A DNA stretch of 64,000 nucleotides. Origin: Clostridiales bacterium (lineage in GTDB: Bacteria > Bacillota > Clostridia > TANB77 > CAG-508). The first letter of the stretch is position 1, and every line of letters begins with the position of its first letter. Below the pieces are notes generated by a model. The model saw only the letters and a list, made by a program, of their open reading frames with translations. It was not told where the DNA came from and did no database searches. Location: positions 56,583 to 120,582 of the forward strand of contig JAHZIB010000001.1 of the NCBI GenBank assembly GCA_019419955.1, given 5' to 3'. The position numbers and the translations under genes are program-made. Of the stretch, positions 59,344 to 64,000 are shown one piece after another.

Positions 59344-59377
59344 AAGGCACTTAGGTCTTGGAACTTTTAAGTGCCTT
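59344..59377 (-). terminator. Hairpin between asp23 and amaP
   Basis: AAGGCACTTA and TAAGTGCCTT form a perfect 10-bp stem with a 14-base loop, 7 bases after the asp23 stop codon, followed on the minus strand by TTTCATTG. It may partly terminate so that Asp23 is made in excess over AmaP. Confidence 0.6.
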
Positions 59378-59384
59378 CTACTAA

Positions 59385-59834
59385 TTATTCTGATTTATTT
59401 GTATCTTCAGTTTTTAATTCTTCAACATTATTTGCATCTGTATTAACTCCTTGTACATGTACATTTACATCCACAACTTTTAAACCCGTCATTCCTTCAA
59501 CTGCTTTCTTTACTCTATTTTGTATTTCAAAAGCTACATCTGGTATTCTAACACCATATTCTACAATAATATTAACATCAATTCTTGTTTCCTTCTCTCC
59601 AGCTTCTACTTTAATTCCTTTTGCAAAATTCTTTTTTCCGCTAAATACCTCAGAAATTCCGCCTGCAAAACCTCCTGCCATAGCTGCTACTCCTGGAACC
59701 TCTGATGCTGCTGCCCCAGCTATAACTGCAATAACATCATCTGCTATTTTAATGTTTGAATTTTCTAATGCAACTTCTTCCTTTTCCCCTTCATTTACTA
59801 CATTATTTACTTCCATTTCTGTATTTTCATCCAT
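59385..59834 (-). CDS. Asp23/Gls24 family envelope stress protein
   Basis: 149 aa. The Asp23 domain spans ~25-135: IKIADDVIAVIAGAAASEVPGVAAMAGG, then DVNIIVEYGVRIPDVAFEIQNRVKKAVEGMTGL. Acidic Asn/Glu-rich tails flank it. These abundant proteins sit on the inner face of the membrane and respond to envelope or alkaline stress. It is first in the asp23-amaP-DUF2273-nusB-xseA series. The ATG has an AGGAGG site. Confidence 0.93.
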   Translation of the reverse strand: MDENTEMEVNNVVNEGEKEEVALENSNIKIADDVIAVIAGAAASEVPGVAAMAGGFAGGISEVFSGKKNFAKGIKVEAGEKETRIDVNIIVEYGVRIPDVAFEIQNRVKKAVEGMTGLKVVDVNVHVQGVNTDANNVEELKTEDTNKSE

Positions 59835-59979
59835 ACTAATACCTCCTATAAAATATATTTTCTAAAATCAGCTTGCCTTTTTTTGATATTATTAGTATAT
59901 CAATAATTTGTATTTTTTACAACAATTTTAAGAAATTTTTAATGTTTTTTGTTACAGTATAATAGTTATTGCACATTTG

Positions 59980-60025
59980 AACTCCCGTTGCAAGACAATT
60001 ATTTTTTTTAAACCATTATCCTGTA
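59980..60025. repeat. 3'-end repeat, copy after pnp
   Basis: Starts 6 bases after the pnp stop codon. Read on the minus strand: CAGGATAATGGTTTAA, an A-rich stretch, then TTGTCTTGCAACGGGAGTTC. The same word order follows the lon-like gene (TTGTCCTGCAATGGGAATTC). CATTAAAAATTTC follows at ~59930, again as after the lon-like gene. Confidence 0.55.
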
Positions 60026-60030
60026 GTTTT

Positions 60031-62142
60031 TTACTCATGCCCAACTTCTAAGTCTTTCATACTCAAATTAATTCTTCCCTGATTATCTATATCAATAACT
60101 TTAACAGTAATTTCATCCCCAACAGCTAGCACATCCTCTATATTCTCTATTCTTTTGCTTGATATTTTAGAAATATGGAGTAAACCTTCTTTTCCGCCTC
60201 CTAAGTCTACAAAAGCACCAAATGACATTATTTTTGTAATAACACCGTCATAAATTCCGCCAGGTTCAATTTCTCTTGTAATATCTTCTATCATTTTAAT
60301 TGCCTTTGCTCCACTCTCTGGATTATTAGAATATACACATACTCTGCCATCTTCCTCAATATCAATTTTTACACCAGTTTCATCAATTATTTTGTTAATT
60401 GTCTTTCCTCCAGTTCCAATAACATCTTTAATCTTATCAACATCAATGTTTATCATATTTATTCTAGGTGCATATTTTGAAATGTCTGCTCTTGGTTTGT
60501 CTATTACTGGAAGCATTACTTCGTCTAAAATATAATCTCTCGCTACTTTTGTTCTTTCAAAAGCTTGCTCAATAATTTCATATGTCAAACCATCAATTTT
60601 AATATCCACTTGAATTGCAGTAATTCCATCCTTCGTTCCACCTACTTTAAAGTCCATATCTCCAAAGAAATCTTCTATCCCTTGGATATCTGTTAACATT
60701 ATAAACTCATCTGGATTATCCTTATCAGTAATTAAGCCAGTTGAAATCCCTGCAACAGGTTTCTTTATAGGAACTCCAGCATCCATAAGTGCCAAAGTGC
60801 TACCACAAATACTAGCCTGTGAAGTTGAACCATTTGAAGAAAGTACCTCAGACACAACCCTTATTGCATATGGAAACTCGCTTTCTGAAGGAATTACTGG
60901 AACCAATGCCTTCTCTGCCAAAGCGCCATGCCCTATTTCTCTTCTGCCAGGTCCTCTTGAAGGTCTTGCTTCTCCTACTGAATATGATGGAAAATTATAT
61001 TGATGCATATATCTTTTTGAATCCTCCTCATCAATTCCATCTAACATTTGTTCCTCACTCATCATTCCAAGAGTTACTATAGACATTACTTGTGTCTGTC
61101 CTCTTGTAAAAATTGCACTGCCATGAGTTCTAGGAAGTACCCCAACTTCACATGAAAGTGGTCTAATCTCATCTATCTTTCTTCCATCTGGACGTTTGTG
61201 CTCTTTTAAAATAAGCTCTCTTACACATGCTTTCTCTAGGTCGTGAATACTATCTGCAATCTCCATTTTTCTTTCTTCTAAAGCTTCCTCACCATATTTT
61301 TCTGCTACATATGTATTGATGTCTTCAGTAATTTTGTCAATATTCTCATCCCTAACTTGCTTATCTGTGGCTTGTACATCTTTATACATTCTATCTTTGA
61401 AATTTGAAACAATATCATCATAAAAATCTTTGGCTACTGCAAAAGACTTGTACTCAAATTTCGGCTTTCCAATTTCTGCTTGAATATCAGAAATAAACCT
61501 GCAAATATTTTTAATTTCCTCATGAGCCTTTTTAATTGCATTTAACATAATCTCATTTGGTATCTCATCAGCCCCAGCCTCAATCATTGTAATCTTCTCA
61601 AGAGTTCCAGCAACTGTTGCTGTTAACTTGCTCTTTTCTTTTTGCTGGGTAGTTGGATTAATAACAATCTTGCCATCAACCCAGCCAACTGCTACCGCTG
61701 CTGTTGGACCATTAAAAGGTATGTCCGAAATTGCCAAAGCACACGCTGCACCAAGCATTGCACAAACCTCTGGACTGTTGTCCTGCTCCACTGATAACAC
61801 AGTTGCCGTAACACAAACATCGTTTCTAAAATCTTTTGGAAATAAAGGACGAAGTGGTCTATCAATAGCTCTTGATGTAAGAATTGCCTTATCCGCTGGT
61901 TTTCCCTCTCTTTTTGTATATCCTCCTGGTATTTTTCCTACAGCATATAACTTTTCCTCATAATCTACTGAAAGTGGGAAAAAATCTATTCCTTCCTTAG
62001 GTTCTTTGGCCGCTGTGACATTTACCATAACCACGGTATCTCCATATTTTACAACAACACTTCCATTAGCCAAACCTGCAATTTTACCTGTCTCGAATAC
62101 TAACTTTCTTCCTGCTAATTCTGTACTATAACTTTTAAACAT
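60031..62142 (-). CDS. pnp: Polynucleotide phosphorylase
   Basis: 703 aa, standard length. Phosphorolytic 3'-5' RNA exonuclease of the degradosome. Two RNase PH domains are present: SVVVKYGDTVVMVNVTAA, then RGQTQVMSIVTLG with the FPSYSVGEARPSRGPGRREIGHG loop and FFGDMDFKVGGTKDGITA. KH (VDKIKDVIGTGGKTINKIID) and S1 (GVITKIMSFGAFVDLGGGKEGLLHIS) domains follow. It is downstream of rpsO, the conserved order, but separated by a 444-base leader full of secondary structure. The ATG is preceded by a weak GGAAAGGAG site ~28 bases upstream and by AAGAGTTATACAC. Confidence 0.97.
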   Translation of the reverse strand: MFKSYSTELAGRKLVFETGKIAGLANGSVVVKYGDTVVMVNVTAAKEPKEGIDFFPLSVDYEEKLYAVGKIPGGYTKREGKPADKAILTSRAIDRPLRPLFPKDFRNDVCVTATVLSVEQDNSPEVCAMLGAACALAISDIPFNGPTAAVAVGWVDGKIVINPTTQQKEKSKLTATVAGTLEKITMIEAGADEIPNEIMLNAIKKAHEEIKNICRFISDIQAEIGKPKFEYKSFAVAKDFYDDIVSNFKDRMYKDVQATDKQVRDENIDKITEDINTYVAEKYGEEALEERKMEIADSIHDLEKACVRELILKEHKRPDGRKIDEIRPLSCEVGVLPRTHGSAIFTRGQTQVMSIVTLGMMSEEQMLDGIDEEDSKRYMHQYNFPSYSVGEARPSRGPGRREIGHGALAEKALVPVIPSESEFPYAIRVVSEVLSSNGSTSQASICGSTLALMDAGVPIKKPVAGISTGLITDKDNPDEFIMLTDIQGIEDFFGDMDFKVGGTKDGITAIQVDIKIDGLTYEIIEQAFERTKVARDYILDEVMLPVIDKPRADISKYAPRINMINIDVDKIKDVIGTGGKTINKIIDETGVKIDIEEDGRVCVYSNNPESGAKAIKMIEDITREIEPGGIYDGVITKIMSFGAFVDLGGGKEGLLHISKISSKRIENIEDVLAVGDEITVKVIDIDNQGRINLSMKDLEVGHE

Positions 62143-62586
62143 AATTTTTTGTGTATAACTCTTGTTATACTACTCCTTTCCATATTTATTTGCTAATATT
62201 GAGGCTGACCTTATGCTTTCTTTATTTAATCTGCTTACTTTGTCAGTCGTTTCAGGTTCTAGCACACCTTTTTATTAATAGCACAAAATTAGTTGTAACC
62301 TCTATATTAGGTTCTTTTTTATAATACATTGATTCTTCAAGTCTCGATTATCACTTTAAAACCCAATATACAAGCTACTCACTAATTTTTTGTGCTAGTA
62401 ATAGCTTACAGTAATTTTTATACAAAATGTTTCTTCTATATCTCGGCATATTAATTCTAAATATTCAAACTTGCCACCAAACCAGCCACATAACATTCTC
62501 TTATAAACATTTTTGTATGTTAAATAGTTAACTCTCTGCAAATGGACGTTTAAGCATAAATCTGCCCAAACGTCCAATGTAGACAA
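62143..62586 (-). promoter_or_regulatory. Structured rpsO-pnp intergenic leader
   Basis: 444 bases with no convincing gene (a 63-codon TTG frame at 62586-62395 overlaps the hairpin and is dismissed). A perfect 9-bp hairpin TGGACGTTT/AAACGTCCA (62543-62576) lies 10 bases after the rpsO stop and lacks a T-run. A large palindrome TAGCACAAAATTAGT/ACTAATTTTTTGTGCTA spans 62279-62397. In Escherichia coli the rpsO-pnp gap holds an RNase III hairpin through which PNPase controls its own synthesis; similar control here is inference. Confidence 0.45.
62279..62397. repeat. ~119-bp palindromic element upstream of pnp
   Basis: Arms TAGCACAAAATTAGT (62279-62293) and ACTAATTTTTTGTGCTA (62381-62397) pair with a 2-base bulge. 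The terminal word and overall length resemble the 122-bp palindrome at 55371-55492; interiors differ. Confidence 0.55.
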
Positions 62587-62850
62587 TTATTTTCTTAAAC
62601 CTAATTTTTTAACTATTTCTCTGTACCTTTGAACATCTTTTCTTGATAAATAGTTTAATAAGCTTCTTCTTGAACCAACCATTTTTAAAAGACCTCTTCT
62701 TGAATGGTTATCTTTTTTATGAACTTTTAAATGCTCTGTTAGCTCATTAATTCTTTCTGTTAAAAGAGCGATTTGAACCTCTGGAGAACCAGTATCTTTC
62801 TCATCTCTTCTATATGTCTTAATGATTTCTTGTTTTCTTTCTGCTGTCAT
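62587..62850 (-). CDS. rpsO: 30S ribosomal protein S15
   Basis: 87 aa, normal length. Binds the central domain of 16S rRNA early in 30S assembly. The conserved stretch TGSPEVQIALLTERINELTEHLKVHKKDNHSRRGLL and the C-terminal RRSLLNYLSRKD are unmistakable. It has its own promoter and precedes pnp. A GGAGGTGT site lies 5 bases before the ATG. Confidence 0.98.
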   Translation of the reverse strand: MTAERKQEIIKTYRRDEKDTGSPEVQIALLTERINELTEHLKVHKKDNHSRRGLLKMVGSRRSLLNYLSRKDVQRYREIVKKLGLRK

Positions 62851-62939
62851 AGTTACACCTCCTAAATTTTTTATTTGCCTTAAACCGAGTTATAGTGGTG
62901 TGATAACCTAAAACTAAGTATAAGGTATTAACATAGAGT

Positions 62940-62968
62940 ATTTTACCATAGTTTTACAATAAATGCAA
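62940..62968 (-). promoter_or_regulatory. rpsO promoter
   Basis: On the minus strand TTGCAT (62968-62963), a 17-base spacer and TAAAAT (62945-62940), about 90 bases before the rpsO start. The leader in between has a short GTTAT/ATAAC hairpin (62890-62908), a possible S15 feedback site by analogy only. Confidence 0.55.
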
Positions 62969-63011
62969 GTGTTTTTTGAAAGGTAGGTGCATTTTGCGAA
63001 GTCTCATGCAA

Positions 63012-64000
63012 TTAGAAAGTTGTACCAAGACGGACGTAGAGACCGCCGTTTACTTTGACTCCAGCCACCCTGCTGCTCTCAAAATCAAGGTCCCATGCAC
63101 GGTTAACACCGTGCTGTGATGATGTCCAATAATCGTATGATAACCCTTTACTTGCATAATCGCTTCTGTTATCCAGCTTATCACCAAATGCTGACCACTC
63201 CTCTCTTGACGGTACATACCATGCTGGACTTTCATTTATCTTACTCTGTACTGCACTTAATCCCCACACGTCTGGGCTACTATCCCAATTTTGCCCCCCG
63301 TATTCAAAATTATTCCATTTTGCTATCATATTCTTTGTATTCTGTTTTCCACTTCCGAAACTTGTTGATGTTGCACTTTCCCAATCTACCATTCCACTAC
63401 CATCATATGCTGCACTATACCAACAATATCTTGTTCCATTCTGCTTTCCATCTATATCATCCAATGCCATTACGTAGAATCTCTCATTTCCACTTGAGTT
63501 TGCTACTGTTAATACATCTTTTGTTCCGAAATCATCTGAATGTCCAGTTTTACTTACTTTATACTTCTTAAAATCGCTTACTTTTGGTATTGTATATTCT
63601 CCACCAATGCCGCCTTCCCATTCTCCGCTTTTTCCTCCATCTGTTGCCAAATCTACATATATTACTCCATCTACTGTTCCGTTTCCATCTACGTCTGCAT
63701 AATATCCTACATATGATGTACTTTCTGGTAAGCTTTCTTCTTCTGTATTTGCTGTTATAGTAGCTGTTCCTACATTTCCAGCCTTATCATATGCCTCTAC
63801 CTTTATTGTGTAACTTGTTCCTGCACTTAAGCCCATTATTGTATAACTTGTCTGTGTTCCTGTGTATTTTAACTCATTATTTACATAGTATTTGTACGTA
63901 TTCGTGTCTGCTAATCCACTCTCTCCATCACTTGATGCTGTTACCTTTACTTCTATACTATTTTCTGTTATTGCTCCTGTTCCTATACTTACTGTTGGTG
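63012..64000 (-). CDS. Fn3 / C-type-lectin-like surface protein (N-terminus outside window)
   Basis: The frame is open from the right edge; the first Met inside the window (63836) is internal. At least 328 codons. First comes a fibronectin-III-like domain (VSIGTGAITENSIEVKVTAS...TSYTIKVEAYDKAGNVGTATI), then the segment STSYVGYYADVDGNGTVDGV, nearly identical in DNA to 42299-42379. A lectin-like tail follows: WYVPSREEWSAFGDKL, YWTSSQHGVNRAWDLDF and a final LYVRLGTTF. The last ~120 coding bases are clearly richer in G and C than the rest. This pattern suits a variable region edited by a diversity-generating retroelement; no retroelement is visible here. Probably secreted. Confidence 0.85.
   Translation of the reverse strand, partial: PTVSIGTGAITENSIEVKVTASSDGESGLADTNTYKYYVNNELKYTGTQTSYTIMGLSAGTSYTIKVEAYDKAGNVGTATITANTEEESLPESTSYVGYYADVDGNGTVDGVIYVDLATDGGKSGEWEGGIGGEYTIPKVSDFKKYKVSKTGHSDDFGTKDVLTVANSSGNERFYVMALDDIDGKQNGTRYCWYSAAYDGSGMVDWESATSTSFGSGKQNTKNMIAKWNNFEYGGQNWDSSPDVWGLSAVQSKINESPAWYVPSREEWSAFGDKLDNRSDYASKGLSYDYWTSSQHGVNRAWDLDFESSRVAGVKVNGGLYVRLGTTF

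Noticed and set aside
62395..62586. 63-codon TTG-started minus-strand reading frame directly after rpsO
   Set aside because: It overlaps the hairpin and the palindrome, has no ribosome site, and its composition is cysteine/tryptophan-rich like random frames.
41710..64000. Diversity-generating reverse transcriptase or template repeat inside the window
   Set aside because: No frame contains the reverse-transcriptase motifs, and no template-like copy of either lectin tail was seen; only candidate targets are present.
1..64000. CRISPR array
   Set aside because: No set of evenly spaced short direct repeats with unique spacers exists; the direct repeats found are two copies of 82 bp only.

Overview
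The window looks like a chromosomal segment of a low-GC, spore-forming Gram-positive bacterium (Bacillota, most likely class Clostridia, possibly an uncultured gut lineage). The reasons are AT-rich codon use, strong GGAGG ribosome sites, sigK and a SleB-type cortex hydrolase, YlbF, RemA, AmaP/Asp23/DUF2273, a DUF368 transporter, and a thioredoxin reductase of the short, NADPH-motif-lacking clostridial type. No rRNA, tRNA, CRISPR array, integrase or complete insertion sequence was recognised. Most genes lie on the minus strand. Plus-strand genes are at 22.5-23.4, 25.5-26.2, 45.3-46.1 and 48.4-52.5 kb.

Layout: 0-2 kb is an unrecognised coiled-coil protein cut by the left edge. 2.3-6.7 kb holds a RelA/SpoT-domain protein, thrS and pgi. 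6.8-10.6 kb is an ABC exporter with a membrane partner, followed by trxA/trxB (10.6-11.8). 11.9-21.6 kb mixes envelope genes (NodB deacetylase, membrane zinc peptidase, GT4 transferase, papain-like surface protease) with ylbF, dapF and a DnaQ-type exonuclease. 21.7-28.7 kb has sigK, a DUF368 transporter, a U32 protein, trmL, an O-methyltransferase and typA. 28.9-34.5 kb has a Cmk-PlsC fusion, a P-loop/Asp23 fusion and two glycosyltransferases. 34.6-41.6 kb is the conserved fmt-def-priA-gmk-rpoZ-remA cluster (reading right to left) with rsmE. priA carries a one-base frameshift inside its Walker A motif.

41.7-46.3 kb is the most accessory-looking stretch. It has a pilin-like protein with a C-type-lectin-like variable tail, then a small divergent cassette: an XRE regulator facing an unknown 121-aa protein, a NUDIX protein fused to a degenerate LeuRS-type editing domain, and a second CMP-kinase-like enzyme. 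A palindromic repeat ends the cassette. 46.3-53.5 kb holds an M29 aminopeptidase, tsaE, a TsaB-RimI fusion, a Lon-like protease and sleB. 53.6-62.9 kb is fhs, yuiD, xseB, xseA, nusB, the DUF2273/amaP/asp23 set, pnp and rpsO. The right edge cuts a second lectin-tailed surface protein closely related to the one at 41.7 kb.

Several families of short, non-coding, mostly palindromic repeats occupy the gaps: a 15-bp-TIR element near 32.9, 46.2 and 52.7 kb; a 3'-end element after thrS, lon and pnp and before tsaE; an 82-bp direct repeat at 24.6-24.9 kb; and two ~120-bp palindromes at 55.4 and 62.3 kb. Three monocistronic genes (2.3, 15.7 and 20.9 kb) have unusually strong hairpins directly after their stop codons and a less AT-skewed composition than their neighbours, and may be acquired. 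All assignments come from reading motifs by eye; no search was run.
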